From assembly GCF_001679725.1 (NCBI RefSeq), contig NZ_CP016282.1, forward strand, positions 1-64,000: a DNA stretch of 64,000 bases. Direction: 5' to 3'. Within the stretch, counting starts at the first letter, position 1, and each line of letters starts with the position of its first letter. The notes beneath the pieces were generated by a model. That model was not told where the DNA came from and made no database searches. It saw only the letters and a program-made list of their open reading frames with translations. Source of the stretch: Cryobacterium arcticum (GTDB lineage: Bacteria; Actinomycetota; Actinomycetes; Actinomycetales; Microbacteriaceae). Made by a program: the position numbers and the translations under genes. This document shows positions 53,386-62,347 of the stretch, one piece after another.

Positions 53386-54216
53386 ATGCAGACCATCAAG
53401 AAAGTACTCAACTCGTCAGTTGTGCTCGTTGTCGACGAGCGCGGCGTCGAGCGGGTGCTGCTGGGCCGCGGGATCGGCTTCGGGGCCAAGGCCGGCGCCG
53501 AGATCCCCGGCTCGGCGGTCGACCAGGTGTTCGTCGCGTTGGCCGACGCCGACCAGCGCAACCTGGTGGAACTGCTCGCGCAGATCCCGGCCGAGTTCGT
53601 CGAGCTGACCCGGGCGATCGTGGCCGACGCCGAGGCGAACGGGCTGCACCTCGACCCGCACATCTACCTTGCGCTGACCGACCACCTGCACTTCGCCGTC
53701 GAACGCCAGCGGCGCGGCCTCGAGGTGGTCAACCGGCTCGCCTGGGAGATGCGCACCGTGTACCCGGTGCAGTACGCGGTCGGGCAGCGCGCCGTGGTGG
53801 CCCTGCGGGAACGGCTCGGCGTCGACCTGCCCGCCGACGAGGCCGCGAACGTCGCGTTCCACCTCGCCAACGCCGAGGTGGGCAAGACCGGGGTCGATTC
53901 GATGCGCATCGTCGAGCTGATCCGGGCGATCACGACGATCATCCAACACACCAGCACCGTGCAGGTGAACCGGGACGATCTGCACTCGTCCAGGTTCGTC
54001 GCCCACCTGCAGTACTTCTCGGAACGGTTCTTCGCCGGCCGGCTGCTGGAGAGCGCCGACGACTTCCTCTTCAGTAGCCTGAGTGAACGCTATCCGCGCG
54101 CCATCGCCTCGGCCGAACGGGTGCGCTCCTTCGTGCTCACCGAGCACGGCACGGCGCTGCCCAACGAGGAGGTCGCCTTCCTGGCCCTCCACATCGCGCG
54201 CGCCGCCCCCGATTAA
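53386..54216 (+). CDS. LicT/BglG family transcriptional antiterminator (second copy)
   Basis: A 276-residue antiterminator with the CAT RNA-binding domain at the very N-terminus (MQTIKKVLNSSVVLVVDERG, residues 1-60, ending LLGRGIGFG) and two PRDs (about 65-165 and 172-276) with conserved His residues in TDHLHFAV, FHLANAE, HLQYF and LHIARA. Here the gene is at the end of the operon it controls, unlike the first copy, so its expression should depend on its own antitermination. GGAGA is seven bases before the ATG at 53386; the GTG at 53341 is the last codons of the glucosidase frame region and unlikely. Confidence 0.93.
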   Translation: MQTIKKVLNSSVVLVVDERGVERVLLGRGIGFGAKAGAEIPGSAVDQVFVALADADQRNLVELLAQIPAEFVELTRAIVADAEANGLHLDPHIYLALTDHLHFAVERQRRGLEVVNRLAWEMRTVYPVQYAVGQRAVVALRERLGVDLPADEAANVAFHLANAEVGKTGVDSMRIVELIRAITTIIQHTSTVQVNRDDLHSSRFVAHLQYFSERFFAGRLLESADDFLFSSLSERYPRAIASAERVRSFVLTEHGTALPNEEVAFLALHIARAAPD

Positions 54217-54247
54217 CCCGTGCACCAACCGAGAGGCACCACCCGTC

Positions 54248-54277
54248 ATGCTCCAGCGCACCACCCCCGACGCATGA
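54248..54277 (+). CDS. Possible 9-residue leader ORF before the phosphatase gene
   Basis: ATG CTC CAG ... GCA TGA encodes nine residues (MLQRTTPDA). GAGAGG lies 11 to 12 bases before it, and its TGA overlaps the phosphatase ATG (ATGA). It may be a translational coupling device rather than a functional peptide. It could also be chance. Confidence 0.35.
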   Translation: MLQRTTPDA

Positions 54278-54942
54278 GCGCCCGGATCCACTTCGTCCGC
54301 CACGCCGAAACCCTCTTCAACGTCAACGGCATGCTGCAGGGCTGGTGCGACGCCCCATTGACCGAACGCGGTGAAGGCCAGGTCGCCGCCCTCGGTGAGC
54401 GGATGCGTGACGTGCCGTTGGCCGCCGCGTTCATGAGCGACCTCACCCGCACCCGCACCACCATGGCGGGTGCCCTCGCCGGGCATCCGCACCTCGTGCC
54501 CACCCCGATGCGCGAGCTGCGGGAATGGCACTTCGGCGGCTGGGAGGGCCAGCCCAACGCGTCCCTCTGGAACCCGGTGTTCGCCGAACACGGCAGCGTC
54601 TACGCGCCGGGGACCTTCGCGTCGATCACCGAAGACGGCTTCGACACCGTGTTGGACGCCATCCACCGCAGCGACCCGACCGGCCGCGCCGACTCGGCAG
54701 CGGATGTGCGCACCCGCGTCGACGCGGCGCTGGAAACCGTGGTGGCCGCCGCCCAGCTGGCGGCACGGGAGGACACCGGGGATGTGCTCGTCGTGACCCA
54801 CGGGTCCGTCCTCGGCAGCATCCTGCACACCCTGGTGCCCGCGACGCGGCCGCGCACGGGCTTCCCCAACTGCGGAATCGTCACCGTGACCTGGACCGAG
54901 GGGCAGGCGATCGCCGGCGAGATCGACGCATCCTGCGCCTGA
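54274..54942 (+). CDS. Histidine phosphatase superfamily protein
   Basis: A 222-residue histidine phosphatase (phosphoglycerate mutase-like). The nucleophile is H10 in FVRHAETLFN, the LTRTRTTM loop has the conserved Arg, ELREWHFGGWEG matches the family, and VVTHGSVLG carries the second His. It could dephosphorylate sugar or other small phosphates. It lies at the end of the second beta-glucoside operon, as the HAD phosphatase does in the first, so a role in relieving sugar-phosphate stress is possible. Confidence 0.85.
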   Translation: MSARIHFVRHAETLFNVNGMLQGWCDAPLTERGEGQVAALGERMRDVPLAAAFMSDLTRTRTTMAGALAGHPHLVPTPMRELREWHFGGWEGQPNASLWNPVFAEHGSVYAPGTFASITEDGFDTVLDAIHRSDPTGRADSAADVRTRVDAALETVVAAAQLAAREDTGDVLVVTHGSVLGSILHTLVPATRPRTGFPNCGIVTVTWTEGQAIAGEIDASCA

Positions 54943-55040
54943 CGCACCCGACCGGGGCGGCACGGGAAAAGTCCGGTGGAATTTCCAGCATCGGAGCGTA
55001 GTGTCAGGGGTACGTATTGCGACACTGGAGGTTGCTCGTC

Positions 55041-56102
55041 ATGTCCCGTACCTGGCTGAAGTGGATGCCCGCCGCCGTGGTGCCCGCCGTCATCGCCGTG
55101 GGGGTGCTGGCCGTTCCGCTGCAGGCCGGCGCGGCCGTGGACCTGCCGGACAAGACGCCGCAGGAGGTTCTGCAACTGGCTGCAGGCAGCACCGTCGACA
55201 CGTTCTCCGGAACCCTCGAGCAAACCTCCGACCTGGGGCTGCCCGAGGTGCCCAGCAGCGGGGACGCCGCCGCCGGTGACCTCTCCGACGCCCTCGACCT
55301 GCTCACCGGCGACCACACCGTGCGGGTGTACCAGTCCGGCGCCGATCAGAGCCGCGTGCAGGTGCAGGACACCATGTCGGAGCGCAACCTGATCCGCAAC
55401 GGCACCGACCTCTGGGTCTACGACTCGGCCGACAACACCGCAACGCACGCCACCTTGCCCGCCGACACGGATGCCGCCGGCGAGACGCCCGGCGCCGGGC
55501 ACACACCCGCGGAGGTGGCCGACAAATTCCTCGCCGAGGTGACCCCGAGCACCGATGTGAGCCTGGCCGAGAACACCCAGGTCGCCGGCCGCGACGCCTA
55601 CGAGCTGGTGCTGACGCCCAACACCGACACCACCCTGGTCGGCTCAGTGTCAATCGCGGTGGACGCCGAGACCGGCCTGCCACTGCGGGTGCAGGTCGAA
55701 GCCACGGGCGCCACCGAGCCGGCGCTCAGCCTGGCCTTCACCTCGCTCAGCCTCGACACCCCATCGGCCGACCTCTTCACCTTCAGCCCGCCGGCCGGGG
55801 CCGACGTCTCCGAGCAGGCGCTGCCCGCGAAGGGCGACGCCGAGCACCCCGAGGGCGACGGAAGCGGCGCCACCGTCATCGGCACCGGCTGGGATGCCGT
55901 GGTGGCCGTGCCGGCCGGAGCGGATGCCCAGGCGATGGCCGACCTCACCGCCTCACCGCTGTACACCCAGGTGACCGACGCCGTGGACGGCGGGCGGGCC
56001 CTGAGCACGACGCTCGTGAGCGTGCTGATCACCGACGACGGCCGGATCTTCGCCGGCTCGGTGCCCGTGGAGCGGCTGCAGGCCGCCGCCGCCCAGGAGT
56101 GA
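55041..56102 (+). CDS. Secreted LolA/RseB-like protein
   Basis: A 353-residue exported protein. The signal peptide (about 1-32) has a hydrophobic core PAAVVPAVIAVGVLAVPLQA and an AxA site (AGAA). The mature part resembles the LolA/RseB-like fold found in actinobacterial exported proteins, with a central VRVYQSGADQSRVQVQD and DLWVYDSADNTA, as in outer-membrane lipoprotein carrier homologues and DUF2092. It probably binds a lipophilic ligand or an envelope partner. GGAGGT precedes the ATG. Its stop overlaps the ATPase gene, so it is likely part of the ABC system. Confidence 0.8.
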   Translation: MSRTWLKWMPAAVVPAVIAVGVLAVPLQAGAAVDLPDKTPQEVLQLAAGSTVDTFSGTLEQTSDLGLPEVPSSGDAAAGDLSDALDLLTGDHTVRVYQSGADQSRVQVQDTMSERNLIRNGTDLWVYDSADNTATHATLPADTDAAGETPGAGHTPAEVADKFLAEVTPSTDVSLAENTQVAGRDAYELVLTPNTDTTLVGSVSIAVDAETGLPLRVQVEATGATEPALSLAFTSLSLDTPSADLFTFSPPAGADVSEQALPAKGDAEHPEGDGSGATVIGTGWDAVVAVPAGADAQAMADLTASPLYTQVTDAVDGGRALSTTLVSVLITDDGRIFAGSVPVERLQAAAAQE

Positions 56103-57082
56103 CACCGCCCACCTGGGCCGCCGGCGACCTCGCCATCGAGACCCGGGCTCTCACCAAACGCTTCGGCCAGCAAACCGCCGTCGACGCCATCGACCTGGCT
56201 GTGCCAATGGGCTCCGTGTTCGGGTTCCTCGGCCCGAACGGCTCGGGCAAGACCACGAGCATCCGGGTGATGCTGGGACTGGCCGCCGCGACGAGCGGCG
56301 AGGTCAGCCTTCTCGGCGAGTCAATGCCGGGCCGGCTCGCCCGGGTGCTGCCCCAGGTGGGCGCGCTGGTGGAGGGGCCGGCGTTCTATCCGTTCCTATC
56401 GGGGGCGGCAAACCTGCGCCGCCTCGACACCGCCGACCGGGCCGCCCCCGGCCGCACCCGCCGCGCCCGGGTGGACCGCGCGCTCGACCGGGTCGGACTG
56501 TCGAACGCGGCCGGAAAGAAGGTGTCGGCGTACTCGCTGGGCATGAAGCAGCGCCTCGGCATCGCCAACGCTCTCCTGATGCCGCGCCGCCTGCTGGTGC
56601 TCGACGAACCCACCAACGGGCTCGACCCGCAGGGCACCCGCGAGGTGCGCGCCCTGGTGCGTTCCCTCGCCGGGGAGGGCACCACGGTCTTCGTCTCCAG
56701 CCACCTGCTCGCCGAGGTGGAGCATATGTGTACCCACGCGGCCATCATGAGCGCCGGTCGCTTGCTGGTTCAGGGCACCCTCGACGAGCTGCGCGCCGGA
56801 GAGTCCCGGGTGCGGGTGCGCACCCCGGATGCCGACGCCGCCATCCGCGTGCTGGCCGCCGCCGGTCTCACGGCCGGCCTGGAGACGCCCGAGGTGCCCG
56901 CCCGGCCGGGCGCCGACCCGTGGGTGAGTGCGCCCCTGGACGCGGATCCCCAACCGGCCGAGTCCCTCGTGGCCGCGCTCGTGGCCGCCGGGGTGCGGGT
57001 GCGCGGCTTCCAGATCGACGACGCCAGCCTCGAAGAACGGTTCGTGGCGCTCACCGGGGAGGGTTTTGATGTCGTCCGTTGA
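56099..57082 (+). CDS. ABC transporter ATP-binding protein
   Basis: A 327-residue ATPase of the exporter-type ABC-2 group. Walker A FLGPNGSGKTT (about 43-53), the signature YSLGMKQRLGIA, Walker B LLVLDEPTNGLD and the H-loop SSHLLAE are all intact. The C-terminal extension (about 230-327) fits DrrA-like ATPases. The GTG start overlaps the LolA-like gene stop and the end overlaps the permease gene by 14 bases. Confidence 0.92.
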   Translation: MTPPTWAAGDLAIETRALTKRFGQQTAVDAIDLAVPMGSVFGFLGPNGSGKTTSIRVMLGLAAATSGEVSLLGESMPGRLARVLPQVGALVEGPAFYPFLSGAANLRRLDTADRAAPGRTRRARVDRALDRVGLSNAAGKKVSAYSLGMKQRLGIANALLMPRRLLVLDEPTNGLDPQGTREVRALVRSLAGEGTTVFVSSHLLAEVEHMCTHAAIMSAGRLLVQGTLDELRAGESRVRVRTPDADAAIRVLAAAGLTAGLETPEVPARPGADPWVSAPLDADPQPAESLVAALVAAGVRVRGFQIDDASLEERFVALTGEGFDVVR

Positions 57083-57977
57083 GCCGGTTCTGCCGGCCGC
57101 CGAATCCGTGCCGGCCGACACTCGGCCCGCTGAGGCTCGGCCCGCAGAGGCTCGTCCTGGTGGTGCCTGGGCGCTGCTCGTCTCTGAGCTCACGGTGCTC
57201 TTCCGTCGCCGGCGCACCTGGGCCTTGCTGCTCGCGCTCGCCGCGATCCCCGTGCTCATCGCCGTGGCCGTGCGGCTCTCCTCGCAGGAACCGACGCCCG
57301 GCCGTGGACCGCCGTTCCTCGACCAGGTCACGCAGAACGGGCTCTTCGTGGCCTTCACGGGACTGATCGTGTCGATCCCGCTGTTCCTGCCGCTCACCGT
57401 GGGGGTCGTGGCGGGCGACACCATCGCCGGCGAGGCCAGCCTGGGCACCCTGCGCTACCTGCTCGTCGCCCCGGCCGGCCGGGTGTGGCTGCTCGTGGTC
57501 AAGTACGTCGGAGCCGCCGCATTCTGCCTGGCAGCCACCCTCACGGTGGTCACCGCGGGCGTGCTCTCCGGGCTGGCGCTGTTCCCCGTCGGCCCGCTCA
57601 CCCTGCTCTCCGGCGACACGATCAGCCTCGGCGAATCGTTCCTGCGCGCCCTGCTCATCGCCGGGTACGTCACGGTGTCGCTGCTCGGCCTCTCGATGAT
57701 CGGCCTCTTCTTCTCCACCCTCACCGTGGTGCCCGTCGGCGCCATGGCCGCCACGATCGTGCTGTCGGTGGTGGCGCAGGTGCTGGACTCGCTGCCGCAA
57801 CTGGAGTGGCTGCATCCGTGGTTGTTCAGCCACTACTGGCTGGACTTCGCCGACCTGCTGCGCCAACCGGTGGACCTGAGCTCCTTCGGCGCGAACGCCC
57901 TGCTGCAGGGCGGCTACGTGCTCGTGTTCGGGGCGCTCGCCTACGGGCGTTTCGTGACCAAGGACATCCTGAGCTGA
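57069..57977 (+). CDS. ABC-2 type transporter permease
   Basis: A 302-residue permease with about six membrane helices (near residues 52-70, 95-115, 143-170, 180-205, 213-235 and 270-292) after a Pro/Ala-rich N-terminus of 35 residues. GEASLGTLRYLLVAPAGR is the loop typical of ABC-2 permeases that includes the conserved EASLGTLR motif. GGGGAGGG is a few bases before the ATG. It pairs with the ATPase; the cargo is unknown. A weak hairpin with a short T-run lies after the stop. Confidence 0.9.
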   Translation: MSSVEPVLPAAESVPADTRPAEARPAEARPGGAWALLVSELTVLFRRRRTWALLLALAAIPVLIAVAVRLSSQEPTPGRGPPFLDQVTQNGLFVAFTGLIVSIPLFLPLTVGVVAGDTIAGEASLGTLRYLLVAPAGRVWLLVVKYVGAAAFCLAATLTVVTAGVLSGLALFPVGPLTLLSGDTISLGESFLRALLIAGYVTVSLLGLSMIGLFFSTLTVVPVGAMAATIVLSVVAQVLDSLPQLEWLHPWLFSHYWLDFADLLRQPVDLSSFGANALLQGGYVLVFGALAYGRFVTKDILS

Positions 57978-58053
57978 CGCCGCCGGCCGGGAATCGCCGG
58001 TTTATATGACCTTGATATGAGAATGCCATTTCAGGCATGTATCCCAGGGTCCC

Positions 58054-58081
58054 TTGTTGCCCCGCCGCTTACCGTTATATT
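58054..58081 (+). promoter_or_regulatory. Promoter of the MurE-like gene
   Basis: The -35 TTGTTG (58054-58059) and -10 TATATT (58076-58081) are 16 bp apart, a good sigma-70 pattern, giving a 5' leader of about 30 nt with GGAGG at 58107-58111. Confidence 0.6.
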
Positions 58082-58119
58082 GTGCCCTCACTTGGGGGTC
58101 ATATCCGGAGGCAGCTGTT

Positions 58120-59676
58120 TTGGCGATCGAGAGCACCCCACCCGTCGTACGACCCGACACCCTGCCGCGGGTGCGCCTGGAGGCGGTCGCCGAGAGGGCT
58201 GAGGCCTGGTGCGATCCTGCTGACGCTGCCACGGTCGTGACGGGCGTCGCGCTGTCGACGCAGTCGGTGCAGCCCGGGGACCTGTTCGTTGCCCTGCCCG
58301 GCAAGAACGGCCACGGCGCCCAGTACGCGGCGCAGGCCGTGCAGGCCGGGGCCGCCGCGGTGCTCACCGACGCGGCCGGTGAGGCGGAGGCGCGGGCCGC
58401 TGGGGTGCCCTGCCTCATCAGCGACAACCTGCGTGACCGGCTCGGCGAGCTGAGCGCGTTCATCTACGACACCGCCGACAGCAACCTCGTGATCTTTGGC
58501 GTCACCGGAACGAACGGCAAGACCACCACCGCCCATGTGCTCGAGGCGGTGCTCGGCCAGATGGGACTGGTCACGGGCCTGTCGACCACGGCCGAGCGGC
58601 ACATCGCCGGCGAGGTCTTCGTCTCCAAGCTCACCACGCCAGAGGCCACCGACGTGCACGCGCTCCTGGCCCGGATGAAGGAGCAGAGCGTGCAGGCCGT
58701 GGTGCTCGAGGTGAGCGCCCAGGGTCTCACGCACGGCCGGGTGGACGGCATCGTCTTCGACTGCGCAGGCTTCACCAACCTCTCGATCGACCACCTCGAC
58801 GACTACGGCACGATGGAGAACTACTTCGAGGCCAAGGAGATCCTGTTCCGCCCGGAGCGCGCGCGCACCGGCGTGGTGAGCATGGAGACCCCGTGGGGCC
58901 TCCGGCTGCTCAGTGAGCCGAGGATCCCGGTGTCGTCGATCTCAGCGGATGCCGATGCCGACCCGGACTGGCGGCTGGAGATTCTCGAGTCCCTGCCCGA
59001 GTCGACCCGGTTCCGGGTGCAGAACCGAGCCGGTGACCGGGTGGAGACGACCGTGGCACTGCTCGGAGACCACCTGGTCGCAGACGCGGGCCTGGCCATC
59101 GCGATGATCGTCGAGGCCGGCTACCCGGCCGCGCAGGTGCAGGCCGCCGTGCAGGACGGCATCCGGGTGTACATCCCCGGGCGCACCGAGAGCGTCTCCG
59201 GGCCGACCGGTCCGCGCGTGTACGTGGACTTCGGGCACAGCTCCGACGCGTTCGAAAAGACCCTGCGCGCCGTGCGCACGGTCACCCCTGGCCGGGTCAT
59301 CATGCTCTTCGGCGCCGACGGCGACCGGGACCCGGTCAAGCGCCCCGAGATGGCCAGGGTCGCGGCGGCCGGCTCCGACATCGTGGTGGTCACCGACCAC
59401 CACCCGCGGTTCGAAGACCCCGCCAGCATCCGGCGGATGCTCGTCGACGCCGCCCGCGAGGCGTTCCCCGGCAAGCAGATCGTGGAGGTGTCGCCGCCCG
59501 AGGCGGCCATCGACTACGCGGTGGACCTGGCGCGGGACGGCGACGCCATCCTCTGGGCCGGGCCCGGACACCAGGACTACCGGGACATCCGCGGGGTGCG
59601 CACGCCCTACTCGGCGCGGGAGCTGGCCCGGGAGGCACTCACCCGGCACGGCTGGCCGGCCCAGCAACCTTCCTAG
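58120..59676 (+). CDS. MurE-like Mur ligase (stand-alone)
   Basis: A 518-residue Mur ligase: N-terminal substrate domain (about 20-110), central ATPase domain with GTNGKTTT (about 129-136) and the KLTTPEATD segment, and C-terminal ligase domain. It resembles MurE, which adds the third amino acid to UDP-MurNAc-dipeptide. The usual DNPR motif that recognises diaminopimelate appears as DHHPR (residues 426-430), so the third residue may differ or this may be a paralogue with another role. The TTG at 58120 has GGAGG eight bases upstream. It is outside the division cell-wall cluster. Confidence 0.85.
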   Translation: MAIESTPPVVRPDTLPRVRLEAVAERAEAWCDPADAATVVTGVALSTQSVQPGDLFVALPGKNGHGAQYAAQAVQAGAAAVLTDAAGEAEARAAGVPCLISDNLRDRLGELSAFIYDTADSNLVIFGVTGTNGKTTTAHVLEAVLGQMGLVTGLSTTAERHIAGEVFVSKLTTPEATDVHALLARMKEQSVQAVVLEVSAQGLTHGRVDGIVFDCAGFTNLSIDHLDDYGTMENYFEAKEILFRPERARTGVVSMETPWGLRLLSEPRIPVSSISADADADPDWRLEILESLPESTRFRVQNRAGDRVETTVALLGDHLVADAGLAIAMIVEAGYPAAQVQAAVQDGIRVYIPGRTESVSGPTGPRVYVDFGHSSDAFEKTLRAVRTVTPGRVIMLFGADGDRDPVKRPEMARVAAAGSDIVVVTDHHPRFEDPASIRRMLVDAAREAFPGKQIVEVSPPEAAIDYAVDLARDGDAILWAGPGHQDYRDIRGVRTPYSARELAREALTRHGWPAQQPS

Positions 59677-60869
59677 CGCGCCGTCGGGGGAGCGGGGCGG
59701 GCGGCGCGGATGCCCTCGGTCCAGGTGGCCATGCAGAGCGGCACGCCCGGCCGGTAGGCGAGGTGGGCCACGGCGGGGGCGTCGAGCACCTGCAGGTCCG
59801 CCCGGCCGCCGACCCGCAGCGAGCCCACCGCATCCGGCCCGTGCTCGCGACCGAGCGCCCGGGCCGCGCCCCGGGTGGCCGCCCAGACCGCCTCGCGCAC
59901 GGTGAGGCCCATCTGCAGCACCGCCGTGGCCACGCAGAACGGCATCGACGTGGTGTACGAGGTGCCCGGGTTGCAGTTGCTGGCCAGGGCGATGTGCGCG
60001 CCGGCGTCGAGCAACCGGCGGGCCGGCGGGAACGGTTCACGGGTGGACAGGTCACAGGCTGGCAACAGCGTGGCCACGGTGTTCGAGCCGGCCAGGGCGT
60101 CGATGTCGGTGTCGTCGAGGTGGTTGCAGTGGTCCACGCTCGCGCAGCCGAGCTCCACGGCCAGGCGCACCCCGCCGCTGAAGCCGAGCTGGTTGCCGTG
60201 CAGCCGCAGGCCCAGCCCGGCCGCCCGGCCGGCCAGCAAGACTTCCCGGCACTCGTCCACGTCGAACGCCCCGGTCTCGCAGAAGGCGTCGATGAAGTCC
60301 ACGTGCGGGGCCACGGCGGCCAGCATCGGGCCGGTGACGAGGTCTAGATAGTCGCGCCGGTCGATGCCGGGCGGCACAACATGGGCGCCGAGGAAGCTAA
60401 CGACGTCGGCCACCTCGGCGGCCGCCCGTGCGCTGCGGAGTTCGCCGAGCAGGTCCAGGCCGTAACCGGTCTTGGTCTCCAGGAACGTCGTGCCCTGGGC
60501 CTCCGCCTCACGGCGGAGACGCCGCGCGTTGGCGACCAGGTCGGCCTCGCTCGCGGCCCGGGTGGCCGTCATCGTGGCGAGAATACCGCCGGCCTCGTAG
60601 CGCTGACCGGCCATCCGCGCCTCGAACTCCGCCGCGCGGTCCCCGGCGAAGACCAGATGGGTGTGGCTGTCCACCCAGCCGGGCAGCACGGCCCGGCCGC
60701 CGACATCCACTCTGCTGTCGGACGGCGGGGCTTCGGCGGCAGGTCCGATCCAGGCGATCCGGCCGTTCTCGATCACGAGCGCAGCATCGGTGAGCCTGTC
60801 GTCGTCGTGGCTGAACTCGGCGGACTGGGTGGTCAGCTCGCCGATTCCGGTGAGCAATTCGGCGGTCAT
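59673..60869 (-). CDS. hutI: Imidazolonepropionase HutI
   Basis: A 398-residue amidohydrolase that opens imidazolonepropionate to N-formimino-L-glutamate, step three of histidine degradation. The metal-binding HxH is in VDSHTHLVFAGDRAAEFE, LETKTGYGLD is a HutI signature, and HGNQLGFSGG and LASNCNPGTSYTTSM are later metal and substrate segments. The operon order hutU, M20 hydrolase, hutF, hutI is read here on the minus strand. The start overlaps the hutF stop by four bases. Confidence 0.94.
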   Translation of the reverse strand: MTAELLTGIGELTTQSAEFSHDDDRLTDAALVIENGRIAWIGPAAEAPPSDSRVDVGGRAVLPGWVDSHTHLVFAGDRAAEFEARMAGQRYEAGGILATMTATRAASEADLVANARRLRREAEAQGTTFLETKTGYGLDLLGELRSARAAAEVADVVSFLGAHVVPPGIDRRDYLDLVTGPMLAAVAPHVDFIDAFCETGAFDVDECREVLLAGRAAGLGLRLHGNQLGFSGGVRLAVELGCASVDHCNHLDDTDIDALAGSNTVATLLPACDLSTREPFPPARRLLDAGAHIALASNCNPGTSYTTSMPFCVATAVLQMGLTVREAVWAATRGAARALGREHGPDAVGSLRVGGRADLQVLDAPAVAHLAYRPGVPLCMATWTEGIRAARPAPPTAR

Positions 60870-62347
60870 CGGGGAGCCTTCCGGGTGGGGTGGGCGAGGG
60901 GAGCGGAGTGGGCGGAGGGGACGGATGCCGATGCGGCGGCGGCATCGAGGGCGGCCAGCGCGTCGCGGAGGAGCACAGCGGGGGAGCCGACGGTGCTGAG
61001 GGGGTCCCCGGTGGCGAGGGCGGCGGCGGGGGTGCCCACGAGGCGGCCGGTGTCGGCCACCAGGCGGCCGGCGACGATCACACGGCGCACGTCCGCGGCC
61101 GTGGCGGCGAGCACGAGCTGGCCGGGGGCGGCGCCGACGGTGCGGATGCTGTGCGCGGCGACCTCGACGAGGTCAGCCGGGTCACCGGGTGCCAGCCAGG
61201 CCCGGCCCAGGCCGAGCGCGGCGTACCCGTCGGCGCCGGCCGCCCGCAGCAGCTGCGCCGGGCCGAACCGGCCGCGGGAGCCGGAGGCGAGCCGTTCGCC
61301 CATTTCCAGGCCGCGCATCTCGAGGAACGGGTCGACCACGGCGTTCTGGTCGGAGCCGAGGGCGATCGGCGTGCCCGCGGCGGCCAGCGCGTGCGCGGGG
61401 CCGATGCCGTCGCCGAGGTCGGCCTCGGTGCTCGGGCACATCACCACCGTGACGCCGTGGGTGCCGAGCAGCGTCACATCGTCGGTGCTGAGGTGGGTGG
61501 CGTGCACGACGCTCAGCCGCGGGCTCAGAGCACCGAGCCCGGCCAGCACTCCGGTGGGGGTCACGCCGTACGCGGCCAGACAGTCGGCGTTCTCCCGGGG
61601 CTGCTCCGAGAGGTGGATGTGCAGCGGCACGTCCGCGGGCAGCCCGGCCAGGATCTCGCGCATGGCGTCCTGCGGCACGGCCCGCACCGAGTGCAGCGCC
61701 GCGCCGAGGGTGACGAGCGCGGGGTCGGTGGGCCGGGCCGCGGCATCCGTCTCGATCACCGAGCGGAGCGCTGTCCAGCGGCCGAGCCAGCCGGCCGCGG
61801 AGCCGTCGCCGAAGCGGCGTTGTTCGGGCAGCAGCGGGGCGTCGAGGCCGCCGGCCAGGTAGCTGGTGTCGAGCAGCACCAGGCGGATGCCGACCTCGCG
61901 TGCCGCCGTCGCCAACGCGAGTTCCATCGCATGCGCCTGCGGGTATGCGGTGCCGTCTGGCTGGTGGTGCAGGTAGTGGAATTCACCCACGGCGGTGTAG
62001 CCGCTGACCAGCATCTCGGCGAAGACGGCCCGGGCGAGCTCGAGGTAGAGCTCGGGGGTCAGCGTCTGGGCGACCGTGTACATCGACTGCCGCCAGCGCC
62101 AGAAGTCGCCGCCCTGGTCGTGGGTGCGGCCGCGGAGCGCCCGGTGGAAGGCGTGCGAGTGGGCGTTGGCCAGGCCGGGCAGCACGGTGCCCAGGCGGAT
62201 GTCGCGGGGTTCGGCCGCAACACCGTCGGCCCGGACGCTGATGCGGCCGTCCTGGCCCACGGTCAGGCGCACGCCCATGCTGGGGATGCCGTCGGTCAGC
62301 AGCGTCTCACACCAGTAGCTGGTCGGGTCCCCGGCCGCGGTGCTCAC
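60866..62347 (-). CDS. hutF: Formimidoylglutamate deiminase HutF
   Basis: A 493-residue amidohydrolase that hydrolyses formimino-L-glutamate to N-formyl-L-glutamate and ammonia (the five-step pathway). The metal-binding ANAHSHAFHRALRG and the later HIHLSEQPREN and SVVHATHLS segments are those of HutF, and SDQNAVVDPFLEMRGLE is typical. The start is a GTG overlapping the stop of the M20 gene; an open frame far upstream is a shadow of that gene. An Ala/Ser-rich tail of about 30 residues follows the catalytic domain. Confidence 0.92.
   Translation of the reverse strand: MSTAAGDPTSYWCETLLTDGIPSMGVRLTVGQDGRISVRADGVAAEPRDIRLGTVLPGLANAHSHAFHRALRGRTHDQGGDFWRWRQSMYTVAQTLTPELYLELARAVFAEMLVSGYTAVGEFHYLHHQPDGTAYPQAHAMELALATAAREVGIRLVLLDTSYLAGGLDAPLLPEQRRFGDGSAAGWLGRWTALRSVIETDAAARPTDPALVTLGAALHSVRAVPQDAMREILAGLPADVPLHIHLSEQPRENADCLAAYGVTPTGVLAGLGALSPRLSVVHATHLSTDDVTLLGTHGVTVVMCPSTEADLGDGIGPAHALAAAGTPIALGSDQNAVVDPFLEMRGLEMGERLASGSRGRFGPAQLLRAAGADGYAALGLGRAWLAPGDPADLVEVAAHSIRTVGAAPGQLVLAATAADVRRVIVAGRLVADTGRLVGTPAAALATGDPLSTVGSPAVLLRDALAALDAAAASASVPSAHSAPLAHPTRKAPR

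Noticed and set aside
57980..58040. Strong terminator after the ABC permease gene
   Set aside because: Only short imperfect stems were seen (CCGGC/GCCGG and ATGCC/GGCAT), too weak to list as a feature.
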